Source: JBMORL01 sp049322335 (GTDB lineage: Bacteria > Bacteroidota > Bacteroidia > Flavobacteriales_D > UBA2798). From it: a DNA stretch of 64,000 nt. Positions within the stretch are counted from its first letter, which is position 1; every line of letters begins with the position of its first letter. The translations under genes and the position numbers were made by a program. Below are positions 53,436-62,302 of the stretch, one piece after another. The stretch covers positions 78,709-142,708 of the forward strand of contig JBMORL010000037.1 in the NCBI GenBank assembly GCA_049322335.1, in the 5' to 3' direction. Under the pieces are notes generated by a model. It was not told the origin of the DNA. It saw nothing but the letters and a program-made list of their open reading frames with translations, and ran no database searches.

Positions 53436-54184
53436 TGAGCAAGGCCATTGCCATAGAGAAAAAACAACAACCGGAACATCCAATGCCAGGAGCTGCACGA
53501 ACGCAAACGGAATCTTATCCTGTTCAACAGGAAGAAAAAAAAGATTCGTGGAAGCAAACGGTGTTGTATGGAGCGTTGGCGGTAGGTGTGACAGGGCTTA
53601 CGATTTGGGCGGTGAGAAAGATGGTACAGGAAGCGGTGAGCAACCGCGAAGAAACCAAAACGCTCGAAGACGGAAGCTCTGCCACCATTGCCAAACAAAT
53701 TAAAATGTCATTTGACAACGATGGTTGGTGGGGAACCGATGAGGAGGCACTCAGACGCGCATTGCGGTCTGTACAGAGTAAGGATGATTTTGATAAGGTG
53801 AAAAAATCCTATCAGAAATTATATCACCGCAGTATGCTCGAAGACATGGCTGACGAACTCACTTCAACAGAGTATAACGAAATGCTTCAGATCATTTCTG
53901 CTAAACCTGCCAAGCGAGGGGATAAAGTGGTTTACAACTACGATGCCTGGGCAAAACGATTACGCTCTGCAATGGAACTCTACTACATGGGAATGTTCCC
54001 TGGAACGGATGAGGAAGCCATTTATGCGGTGTTTAACGAAATGCCTAATGCTACTGCCTGGTCAAAAGTGAAAAGTGCCTATACGCGAATTTACGGGGAT
54101 GACCTCTACCAGGACTTGATCGGTGAAATGTGGTCTTCCGAGATTGATGAATTGATTGCAAAAGTGAAAAAGAAAGGAAGCTAA
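53435..54184 (+). CDS. Membrane protein with two annexin-like repeats
   Basis: A 249-residue protein: a Pro/Gln-rich start, a membrane span at about 42-61 (TVLYGALAVGVTGLTIWAV), then two repeats at about 85-155 and 172-245. Each repeat carries GTDEEA (residues 100-105 and 190-195) and the sequel xxKVKxxYxxxYxxxLxxDLxxE, closely resembling annexin repeats that bind calcium and acidic phospholipid. Annexins are rare in bacteria and, as far as I know, not typical of phage. This supports a membrane-facing virion role. Confidence 0.7.
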   Translation: MSKAIAIEKKQQPEHPMPGAARTQTESYPVQQEEKKDSWKQTVLYGALAVGVTGLTIWAVRKMVQEAVSNREETKTLEDGSSATIAKQIKMSFDNDGWWGTDEEALRRALRSVQSKDDFDKVKKSYQKLYHRSMLEDMADELTSTEYNEMLQIISAKPAKRGDKVVYNYDAWAKRLRSAMELYYMGMFPGTDEEAIYAVFNEMPNATAWSKVKSAYTRIYGDDLYQDLIGEMWSSEIDELIAKVKKKGS

Positions 54185-54187
54185 GTG

Positions 54188-55123
54188 ATGGAGAAGGATA
54201 AAAAAGAAAAGCCGAAAAAGAGCAATGCCAAAAAGATTGCGCTCATAGGAATTGGAATAGCAGCATTGGGAACGGGCGGGTATTTCGGATGGCAGTATTT
54301 ACAGAGCCAAAAGAACAAGAAAAAATCCTTGGATGAAGATGAGGACAAAGTTCCTTATACACCAGTAGAAATCACTCCCGTAACACAAACTTCCTATACA
54401 CCGTCTGTTTCGAGTTCTTCGAGTTCACAAAAAGCAAAAAGCGATTTTCCATTAAAAAAGGGAAGTAAGGGAAAGTGGGTAAAACGATACCAGGACAAAC
54501 TCATTTCAAAATATGGTAAAAGTATTTTGCCAAGATACGGTGCGGATGGAGATTTCGGAAGTGAAATGGAGGCGGCATTGGTAAAGCTTAAACTACCTAC
54601 AGAAATCAGCGCGAGCGCATATAATTTATTTGTGATTGGTGTTGCTCCTGATGCCTCAGCATTGGCGAGTTCATTAATTGAAGCTGCTGAAAATAAAGAT
54701 TATTCCTCTGCCATTTCTTCTTTGAAAAAGATTAGAAATGTGAAAGATTATACGGCAATTAGTGATGAGTTCAAGGAAATGCGAATCAACGGTGGTGTAA
54801 GAAAAACTCTTGTCACGGGAATGCTCGACACTTTTGATTCATCCTCCCAACAAAATGCCATACGACAAGAATTTCTTCGCATTGGATTGAAATACGATGG
54901 AAGCAAGTGGTCGCTCTCAGGGTTAGACGGTGCGCCCACCATTATCACACTTCATCCAACGGTTATTTGGGATTATCCCAATACACGAATCCGCGTGGAG
55001 GGAAATGTGGTGCTCGGTTATCCAATAGAAACTAAAAAAGGATTCACACTTTTTCAAACAATGGACGGTAAGCGAAGATTGATTGTAAAAGAAAAATCAG
55101 TGAGAATTATTCAAAACAACTAA
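54188..55123 (+). CDS. Membrane-anchored peptidoglycan-binding protein
   Basis: A 311-residue protein: basic start, a span at about 16-37 (KIALIGIGIAALGTGGYFGW), a Ser/Thr linker, and a peptidoglycan-binding domain at 87-137 (PLKKGSKGKWVKRYQDKL, YGADGDFGSEMEAAL). Residues 150-240 then repeat the helical pattern of the previous gene's annexin-like units (NVKDYTAISDEFKEM). The C-terminal part is beta-rich. It probably tethers the particle or lysis complex to the wall. A GTG lies directly before the chosen ATG. Confidence 0.7.
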   Translation: MEKDKKEKPKKSNAKKIALIGIGIAALGTGGYFGWQYLQSQKNKKKSLDEDEDKVPYTPVEITPVTQTSYTPSVSSSSSSQKAKSDFPLKKGSKGKWVKRYQDKLISKYGKSILPRYGADGDFGSEMEAALVKLKLPTEISASAYNLFVIGVAPDASALASSLIEAAENKDYSSAISSLKKIRNVKDYTAISDEFKEMRINGGVRKTLVTGMLDTFDSSSQQNAIRQEFLRIGLKYDGSKWSLSGLDGAPTIITLHPTVIWDYPNTRIRVEGNVVLGYPIETKKGFTLFQTMDGKRRLIVKEKSVRIIQNN

Positions 55124-55131
55124 TCAAAAAA

Positions 55132-55596
55132 ATGTCAAGAAACGTAAAATACATCGTGCTTCATTGCACGGACACTTCTCCGCTTGCCTCTGTGGAAGCC
55201 ATCAAGCGGTATTGGAAGGAACACAACAAATGGAAAAATCCAGGCTATCACTACATCATCAAATCAAATGGTGAAGTGGTGAAACTGCTCAATGAAAACT
55301 TGGTGTCAAATGGCGTGTTGGGATTCAATCAGCAATGTATCAACATCGCCTACATCGGTGGAAGAACCAAAGAAGGAAAACATGCTGATACACGAACTCC
55401 TGAGCAGGAGGATGCCATGTACGAACTCATCATGTGGATTAAAGAACGCCACCCTAATGCAGAACTCAAAGGGCATTGTGAGTTTCCCAATCAGGGCGGT
55501 CGTACCTGTCCCAACTTCGATGTAAAGGAGTGGCAGAAAAATTACATTCCATCGGTAGTGAGAGAAAATCCCGATCAGGAGGAGGACGAGGAGTAA
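55132..55596 (+). CDS. N-acetylmuramoyl-L-alanine amidase, endolysin-like
   Basis: A 154-residue Amidase_2/T7-lysozyme-type zinc enzyme that cuts the peptide from the sugar chain of peptidoglycan. Zinc ligands are seen in VLHCTDT (His11), LKGHCEFPN (the second His) and GRTCPNFD (Cys). NPGYHYIIKSNGEV holds the conserved Tyr-His region. There is no signal peptide, so release needs a holin, and a holin-like gene lies just downstream. Confidence 0.88.
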   Translation: MSRNVKYIVLHCTDTSPLASVEAIKRYWKEHNKWKNPGYHYIIKSNGEVVKLLNENLVSNGVLGFNQQCINIAYIGGRTKEGKHADTRTPEQEDAMYELIMWIKERHPNAELKGHCEFPNQGGRTCPNFDVKEWQKNYIPSVVRENPDQEEDEE

Positions 55597-56342
55597 TGGG
55601 TGTTCTTGGAAAAGTAAAAACGGTTTTGCGCATGAAGGGTTTTGAGATTTACGATAGACCCTATGAGCTGAACATTGTAGGAATTCGTTCGCATCATTCA
55701 AAAGCGAACCGCTTCGATGATGAGATGCACGTTTTTTTCAAAACCAATAGCGGTGGCTCTGAACATTACATTTTCAAGATCACCACTGACCCAGGAACCT
55801 ATTGGCTGCATAATCCAATGATGCCTCAAGGCACAGCAATACTCAAGGAAGGACAATACAAGAATGTGTATCAGATTGGATTGCACAGAGGGAAATACTA
55901 CGCCTTAATACAAGGAGGAGGAACGGTAACAGTAATCAGAGACTATAACCGTGATGCTATACTTGATTGGTACAATGGGAAGGAGCAAAAAGGATGGTTC
56001 GGAATAAACATCCACCGCGCCATGCAAAAAGGAACCGCCAAATACGTGGAAGAATTTTCTGCCGGATGCCAGGTATTTGAAAACACAGCCGACTTCGATC
56101 TGTTTATGACCCTTGCACAAAGGCATAGATCATTATACGGCAACAAATTTACCTATACGTTGATTGATTACCGCGCCATGAAACGCGCTTCACTCAGACG
56201 ATGGGTAACAGGAATCGGAATTGGTGCAGTTGCCCTTGCGCTATTCTTTCCGGCAGTCAAAGAATTATTGTCAGATATTTTAAACGATGAAACAAATGAA
56301 TCAGAACAAAGAACAAAAAGTGAAACGGTCTCCGATCATTAA
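55596..56342 (+). CDS. L,D-transpeptidase-like (YkuD-fold) protein
   Basis: A 248-residue protein with the YkuD catalytic pattern: His140 in GINIHRAM followed by Ser155-Ala-Gly-Cys158 in FSAGCQVF. The preceding beta-rich region (YELNIVGIRSHHSK, HYIFKITTDPGTYWLHNP) fits the fold. A C-terminal span (about 201-222, VTGIGIGAVALALFFPAV) anchors it. It probably modifies or cuts peptidoglycan crosslinks during entry or exit. The ATG at 55596 overlaps the amidase stop (TAATG); a longer frame reaches 55530 but runs through the amidase gene. Confidence 0.72.
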   Translation: MGVLGKVKTVLRMKGFEIYDRPYELNIVGIRSHHSKANRFDDEMHVFFKTNSGGSEHYIFKITTDPGTYWLHNPMMPQGTAILKEGQYKNVYQIGLHRGKYYALIQGGGTVTVIRDYNRDAILDWYNGKEQKGWFGINIHRAMQKGTAKYVEEFSAGCQVFENTADFDLFMTLAQRHRSLYGNKFTYTLIDYRAMKRASLRRWVTGIGIGAVALALFFPAVKELLSDILNDETNESEQRTKSETVSDH

Positions 56343-56688
56343 GGAGATCTTCAAAGACAAAAACGGATTTTTCAATATGCGGGAACTCACCACCGCACTC
56401 ATGGTGATAATGGTAACAGTTGGATGGGTGGGTCAGCAGTTTTTCGGATTTATCCTACCTGACTTTATGTTTTTTGGGTTTATCTCCCTGATCGCCTCCG
56501 GTTGCTTTGGTTATTCCATTGAGAAAAAGCAGCGACACCTGGACAAGCAGGAATCGCCCTCGGTGATGAATATCATCAGCGAAGTAGTGCAAGGGTTCAC
56601 ACAGGCAAACCGCAAGAAGCCACAAGCCAGTAAAGAGCCGGAAGAAACCAATGTTGAATTTGAAAAAGAAGAGGAAGAAGAAAAATGA
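56287..56688 (+). CDS. Holin-like membrane protein
   Basis: A 133-residue protein with a basic N-terminus, two close spans (TTALMVIMVTVGWVGQQFF and DFMFFGFISLIASGCFGY) and an acidic tail (EPEETNVEFEKEEEEEK). This matches two-span phage holins. It overlaps the preceding gene by 56 bases; an ATG at 56296 would shorten that. Confidence 0.65.
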   Translation: MKQMNQNKEQKVKRSPIIKEIFKDKNGFFNMRELTTALMVIMVTVGWVGQQFFGFILPDFMFFGFISLIASGCFGYSIEKKQRHLDKQESPSVMNIISEVVQGFTQANRKKPQASKEPEETNVEFEKEEEEEK

Positions 56689-57320
56689 AAAACTGGAATG
56701 CAAGCCGAATTGTATTATGGATAACTGTGGTGCAATTCTTTTTTACACTCACCTTTTACTGGTTTAGTTTCCAAAAAATCTCAGAGAATAATTCTGCATT
56801 TATTACAGGAACAACCAGTAAAATTGAAAGTGATGTAAAACAGATCAATGCGAACTATCAAAAGTCAACAGAGAATTATCAAAATACCATTGATAGTTTG
56901 AACACTCGGTTGTTTTACACCGACCTGTTACTGAAAAAGGAAATGTTTATTTCCAAAGATCGAAAAAGTGATTTGGAAAACATACTTGCTCAGAGGTGGG
57001 ACACGCTTTCAACGGAAATGAGACTATCAGAATGTGATTCCTTAAGAGAGCGGACGAAAGAGTTTATCGTTGTTCAGGAAATACAAGACACCCTTTTTCA
57101 CAGTAAGATCACACAGTTGACCGCCCTTCATGCCGCTTCGCAAAAACAATTGTTTACCTGCGATACGACCAATAGGCGATTGAACGATCAAATCAATGCC
57201 TCCTTGATACATACAAAGCAATGCGAGGAGTTGATTAAAAAACAGAAAAGGCAAAACCGAATTTTAAAAATCGGTGCAGGTATTATTGCAGTTATCACAA
57301 TTGGTTTAGCAGTTAAGTAA
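56685..57320 (+). CDS. Spanin-like coiled-coil membrane protein
   Basis: A 211-residue protein: an N-terminal span (IVLWITVVQFFFTLTFYWF), a long coiled-coil middle with scattered cysteines (LSECDSLRERTKEF, LFTCDTTNRRL, TKQCEELIKK), and a second span at the C-terminus (IGAGIIAVITIGLAV). The layout fits a unimolecular spanin-like lysis protein of Bacteroidota phages. It overlaps the holin-like gene by 4 bases. Confidence 0.6.
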   Translation: MKNWNASRIVLWITVVQFFFTLTFYWFSFQKISENNSAFITGTTSKIESDVKQINANYQKSTENYQNTIDSLNTRLFYTDLLLKKEMFISKDRKSDLENILAQRWDTLSTEMRLSECDSLRERTKEFIVVQEIQDTLFHSKITQLTALHAASQKQLFTCDTTNRRLNDQINASLIHTKQCEELIKKQKRQNRILKIGAGIIAVITIGLAVK

Positions 57321-57323
57321 AAT

Positions 57324-60300
57324 ATGATGGCATACGAGCAGAATTATAACTTGTTTGTCAAAAGGATGCTCCGTGAGTTACAGATCGGTTCTAAGCATAC
57401 CAAGCGAAGCGTGGAAAAGGTTGCGCTCGAATTTGATATAGCGGAAAAGAATACGGTTAAGGAACTCACAGAGCTTGCCATAGTAATGCGTGCCAGGGAT
57501 TTTTCCCTGCGCACGCATTTTTCTATTGAAGATAAATTCAAAAGCATATTGGATTTGTACAACAGCCAGGTAACCCTTTCACACCGCACCTCTCAAAGTA
57601 TGTTGCTTCAGCAATACTCGACACCAGCTCCCCTTTCTTATTTAGCCGGAATTTTTTGTGAAATAAATAAAGACACCGCTACCGTGTTTGAGCCAAGTGC
57701 AGGAAATGGATTGTTGACAGTAGCAGCTAATCCGAAAAACGTGGTAGTTAATGAAGTGGATTCATTGCGAAGAAGAAACCTGCAAACGCAAGGGTATAAA
57801 AAAGTACTGAATCAGGATGCAACAAAACCGTTTATCGGATTTGAAAAGAAATTTGATGCTGTACTGACCAACCCACCGTTCGGAACGCTTGACCACGACA
57901 TTAAATTCGATACGTTTCCTATCCGCACTCTCGATCACCTGATGGCACTTCGTGCCCTGGATTGCATGAAGGACAGCGGTAAAGCCGCTATTATCATTGG
58001 GGGACATACCAAGTGGGATGATAAAGGAAGAATCCAAGCCGGAAGAAACCGGATTTTTTTCAATTACCTCTATTCGCATTACAACGTTGTTGATGTAATC
58101 CAAATAGACGGTCATAAACTCTATTCCCGTCAGGGAACCGCTTTTCATACGCGGCTAATTCTCATTCACGGAAGAAAAAAGGCGGTAAGCGGAGTTGCTC
58201 CGGTGAAAAATCCTGACAGGGATTCACCCGTGAGATCATACCAAGAACTATACGAAAGAATAATGGAAAACATGGAAAGTAACTTTTTACCCCTTATACA
58301 AAATTACCGTTCCCTCAAGAAAAAATATCCTGATGCGGTTATACTCCTAAGAAGTGAAGACGCTTTTTACACGTTTGAAAATGATGCGATACGTGTTGCA
58401 AAAATTTTAAATACGGTTCTCACGAATGTATTAGAAGGTAAGAATTTGATACCGATGACCTCATTTACATCTGAAATAATAGAAGTAATGATGGCGAGGT
58501 TAGTCCGTAATGGGATTCGTGTTGGATTAGCCGAAGAACTCAAAGCACCGGAGCAGAAGAAACCTTTGAGTGATTTGGAACGGGATGCGGAGTATTTAAA
58601 ATCTTTATTGGATGGTGAAGACCTGGGCGCACCCTATCAACCTGCATCTGCAAGTTGTGTAGTGCTGAATACACAGGTTCCCGATTCGATGAGTTTTGAA
58701 ATTCAATCGGCACTCGAAAGAATCAAAAAGGAAGTAGGTGGAGACATTGATGCTTTTGTAAGACACCGTTTGGGTTACCCAAGCAAAGTAGAACTATGCA
58801 AGGCACTTTCTGCCGAACAAATAGATGCCGTAGCAATGGCAATCTACAATATTGAAGCCTATAACGAGGGAATGATTATCGGAGATCAGACGGGAATCGG
58901 TAAAGGTCGTATTGCCGCTTCTATCGTGCGTTATGCAGTCAAACAGGGTTTACGTCCTGTTTTCTTAACCGAAAAAGCGAATTTGTTTTCGGATTTGTAT
59001 CGTGATTTAGTAGCTATTGGTTCAGGACACCTCTTACCTTTTATCATTAACGCCCGTGAATCCAAAACGGATATAAAGGACGAAGATGGTGAAGTCATAC
59101 ACACGGCTCTTTCACCTGCCGAACAAAAAACCATTTTTGAAAGTGAAAAAATTCCTGCGCGTTACGATTTTGAAATGGGAACGTATTCGCAGTTCAATTC
59201 ACCGGAAAAGAAACCGGAGAAACCTGCTTTTTTGATGAAACAGGCAGGGGGAAATATTTTTATCCTGGACGAAGCGCATAATTCAAGTGGCTCATCCAAT
59301 ACCGGAGAGTTTTTACAGCGTATAGTATCGCACACAAAAGGTGTAGTGTTTCTTTCGGCAACGTTTGCCAAGCGACCGGATAACATGCCGATCTACGCTA
59401 TGAAAACAGCCATTTCAGAAGCGAACATGAGCCGTGATGAATTGGTGGATGCCATTAACCAGGGCGGTGTTGCTTTACAAGAGGTAATGGCTTCACAACT
59501 CGTTGCCGAAGGGCAGATGATCCGCAGGGAGAGATCCTTCGAGGGTGTGGAGGTAAATTACATGACACTTACGGATCACGAAGCCGAACACAGAGCCATT
59601 GCCGATAACATTACGGAAATTGTAAGGGACATTATTGCCTTTCAATCTTCGCATGTAGATAAGCAGGTAGAGGAACTCGACAAAATTGCCGTTGCCGAAG
59701 GAAAAGAAGTAGAACTACGCGAGGGAACTTCACAAGCAGGGGTAGATAATCAACCCTACTTCTCAAAAGTATTTCAGGTCATCAATCAAATGCTTTTTAG
59801 TATCAAAGCTGAGGCAGTAGCAGATCGAGCCATACAAAGGCTGAAAGAAGGCAAAAAACCTGTGATTGCCTTTGCCTCCACAATGGGAAGTTTCATTGAG
59901 GACATGGAAAACGATAAAGCTTTACCCGTTGGTGACGGTGATGTGGTCAATGCCGATTTTGCCGAAGTACTTAGAAAAGGACTGGATGGAATTTTGCGTT
60001 ACACCGAAAAAGATGTAAACGGGGAAGCCATTCATAAAAAGTTTGCACTATCGGAACTCCCAATGGATGCGCAAATCGAATACAACCGCATTTGGGAGAA
60101 AATCAAGAAAGCATCCACCGGAATTACCATTTCTCCCATTGATGTTATTATCCGAAAGCTGACACAAGCCGGATATTCCGTTGCCGAAGTTACCGGACGT
60201 AAATACGAATTGCAGATAAATCCTAAAACCAATATGGGATTGATTGCTTCAAGAAAACGGATCAATACAAATGATGCCTTTCGCCAGTTCAACAACAACG

Positions 60301-62282
60301 AGGTGGATGTTTTGATGATTAATCAAAGTGGTTCGACAGGTGCATCGGCACACGCTATTCCTACGAGTAAAATTCCGGCAGATAAAGTACAGCAACGGGT
60401 GATGATTGTGTTGCAAGCAGAATTGGACATTAATACCGAAGTGCAAAAGCGCGGACGCATTAACCGTACCGGACAAATCCTAAAACCGATTTACGATTAT
60501 GTGAACTCGGCTATTCCGGCTGAGATGCGGTTAATGATGATGCTCCAAAAGAAATTAAAATCACTGGATGCAAATACCACTTCCAACCAAAAGCAAAGCA
60601 CCAAGATTTTGGACGTACCCGATTTTTTGAATAAGTACGGAGATAAAGTGGTCAAAGAATATTTACTGGAAAATCCAAAGATTAACGACCTGATCGGTGA
60701 TCCGCTTCATTTGAAAAGAAGTGGTTCAGATGCCGCTACCCAAGACGAAAGCAGGGGTGATAATGAAACCATCGAAGATGCGGCTCACCGCGTTTCCGGT
60801 CGTGTGGCGGTGCTTTCCACTTCCATGCAACAGGATTTCTACAATGAGATTTCGGAGCGTTATAGCGATTACGTGGAATACCTCAAACAGATCAGCGAAT
60901 ATGATCTCGAAGTAGAAACCATGAACCTGCAAACCGAAACGGTTTCCACCAAAGTTATCAAAGCCGGAAAGGGTGGACGAAGTGCCTTTGGAGATGACAG
61001 TATTTTGGAAACGGTTCGTGCCAATGTTTTGAAAAAACCATTCTCAAAAGTGGAACTGGAAAATATACTCCGTGAATCCATGCAGGGATTAAAACCCGAA
61101 GAACTCAAGCAAGATACTATCCACGAATTTGAAGAATGGTTTGAGAACAAACTCAAGGAAGAACTGCTGGAAAACGAAAACAAGTACAACCAACTTATTG
61201 TAAATATCCCCAATGAAAAGAAATTGATAAAAATACGGGAGAAACAAGGAGAAGGGGCTTTTCAGAAAGCTATAAAGGAACGCGAAGAAGAACTCAGCAA
61301 AGCACGGGTGATGGCACAGGTCAATTTGGAAAAGACCTTTGAAAATCGTAGAACATATTTATTGCGAATGTTCAAATTTTTCCATGTCGGGAGAAAAGTA
61401 AATTATCCGGTCGATTCGTTTGAGCAAGGACAACAATTGATCCCAAGTGTATTCGTTGGGTTTGCCATTGACAAAAAGAAAAAGAATCCGTTTGCACCAA
61501 GCGCGATCAAACTTCGCTTTGCTATTTCCAATAGCAGCAAATACATTGCTATTCCGGCTTCATACTCAAAAGACATTTCATCCATCATTGGTGCGAGTAT
61601 GGATGTTTCACAACCCAATCCCGAAGCCTTACTGGAACAATGGGAACAACTTATTAAAGAAAGCACCACAGACCGAAAAATCCGGCACATCATTACCGGA
61701 AACCTTTTACAGGCGTTTTCGGATTTCAGAGGAAAACTGGTTAGCTATACTACTCTTTCGGGTGAAACTAAAAAGGGAATCTTGATGCCGGAAAACTGGT
61801 CACCTGCCGAATCGGTACAGAACAAGGTCGTGGTTCCAATTTACAAAGCCTTGTCTTTAATTAAGTCCCTGGCAAACGGAGCCGCAATTTATGCCGGAGC
61901 GGTTGCGCTGTTCCGTCATGGAGAAGGATATAAGATACTCGTTCCTTCTTCACGAAGCAAAGGTGGAGATATTTACCTGGATTCGGATTTGCTTTCACTT
62001 GTTGAGAGAAACAACTTTGAGAAGACCTCTGATAAGATGGTCGCATTTATTCCTTTCAAAAACATTGAACCCGCTGTAAAAATTCTCCAGGATAAATTCG
62101 GATTGTCGGTAACGGTTTCCGAATCCAACTTTGAATCCATACGCCAAAGCGGTGAGCGAACAGACACTAAAAAGAAACCGGTTTTATTACCACCGGCTGA
62201 GGAAACCACAACCATCGACATTAACATGCTCGAACTGGAAGCCGAAGCTCTTTTACTCATGCTTGAACTGGAAGCAGCTTAA
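57324..62282 (+). CDS. DNA methyltransferase / strawberry-notch helicase fusion
   Basis: A 1652-residue protein. Residues 75-290 look like an adenine methyltransferase: TVFEPSAGNGLL (SAM binding) and VLTNPPFGTLDH (catalytic NPPF). Residues about 495-1060 form a superfamily 2 helicase of the strawberry-notch type: Walker A GDQTGIGKGR near 520, DEAH in IFILDEAHN near 648, SAT in VVFLSATF near 678, and QKRGRINRTGQ (motif VI) near 1040. A C-terminal domain of about 500 residues follows. The combination resembles phage P1 DarB, which protects incoming DNA from restriction. It starts 3 bases after the spanin-like gene. Confidence 0.88.
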   Translation: MMAYEQNYNLFVKRMLRELQIGSKHTKRSVEKVALEFDIAEKNTVKELTELAIVMRARDFSLRTHFSIEDKFKSILDLYNSQVTLSHRTSQSMLLQQYSTPAPLSYLAGIFCEINKDTATVFEPSAGNGLLTVAANPKNVVVNEVDSLRRRNLQTQGYKKVLNQDATKPFIGFEKKFDAVLTNPPFGTLDHDIKFDTFPIRTLDHLMALRALDCMKDSGKAAIIIGGHTKWDDKGRIQAGRNRIFFNYLYSHYNVVDVIQIDGHKLYSRQGTAFHTRLILIHGRKKAVSGVAPVKNPDRDSPVRSYQELYERIMENMESNFLPLIQNYRSLKKKYPDAVILLRSEDAFYTFENDAIRVAKILNTVLTNVLEGKNLIPMTSFTSEIIEVMMARLVRNGIRVGLAEELKAPEQKKPLSDLERDAEYLKSLLDGEDLGAPYQPASASCVVLNTQVPDSMSFEIQSALERIKKEVGGDIDAFVRHRLGYPSKVELCKALSAEQIDAVAMAIYNIEAYNEGMIIGDQTGIGKGRIAASIVRYAVKQGLRPVFLTEKANLFSDLYRDLVAIGSGHLLPFIINARESKTDIKDEDGEVIHTALSPAEQKTIFESEKIPARYDFEMGTYSQFNSPEKKPEKPAFLMKQAGGNIFILDEAHNSSGSSNTGEFLQRIVSHTKGVVFLSATFAKRPDNMPIYAMKTAISEANMSRDELVDAINQGGVALQEVMASQLVAEGQMIRRERSFEGVEVNYMTLTDHEAEHRAIADNITEIVRDIIAFQSSHVDKQVEELDKIAVAEGKEVELREGTSQAGVDNQPYFSKVFQVINQMLFSIKAEAVADRAIQRLKEGKKPVIAFASTMGSFIEDMENDKALPVGDGDVVNADFAEVLRKGLDGILRYTEKDVNGEAIHKKFALSELPMDAQIEYNRIWEKIKKASTGITISPIDVIIRKLTQAGYSVAEVTGRKYELQINPKTNMGLIASRKRINTNDAFRQFNNNEVDVLMINQSGSTGASAHAIPTSKIPADKVQQRVMIVLQAELDINTEVQKRGRINRTGQILKPIYDYVNSAIPAEMRLMMMLQKKLKSLDANTTSNQKQSTKILDVPDFLNKYGDKVVKEYLLENPKINDLIGDPLHLKRSGSDAATQDESRGDNETIEDAAHRVSGRVAVLSTSMQQDFYNEISERYSDYVEYLKQISEYDLEVETMNLQTETVSTKVIKAGKGGRSAFGDDSILETVRANVLKKPFSKVELENILRESMQGLKPEELKQDTIHEFEEWFENKLKEELLENENKYNQLIVNIPNEKKLIKIREKQGEGAFQKAIKEREEELSKARVMAQVNLEKTFENRRTYLLRMFKFFHVGRKVNYPVDSFEQGQQLIPSVFVGFAIDKKKKNPFAPSAIKLRFAISNSSKYIAIPASYSKDISSIIGASMDVSQPNPEALLEQWEQLIKESTTDRKIRHIITGNLLQAFSDFRGKLVSYTTLSGETKKGILMPENWSPAESVQNKVVVPIYKALSLIKSLANGAAIYAGAVALFRHGEGYKILVPSSRSKGGDIYLDSDLLSLVERNNFEKTSDKMVAFIPFKNIEPAVKILQDKFGLSVTVSESNFESIRQSGERTDTKKKPVLLPPAEETTTIDINMLELEAEALLLMLELEAA

Positions 62283-62302
62283 TCCCAAAAACAATTTTAA
62301 AT

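Noticed and set aside
46888..57320. Tailed prophage or contractile injection system
   Set aside because: No terminase, portal, tape measure, tube, sheath or baseplate protein was found in more than 10 kb of packed structural-type genes.
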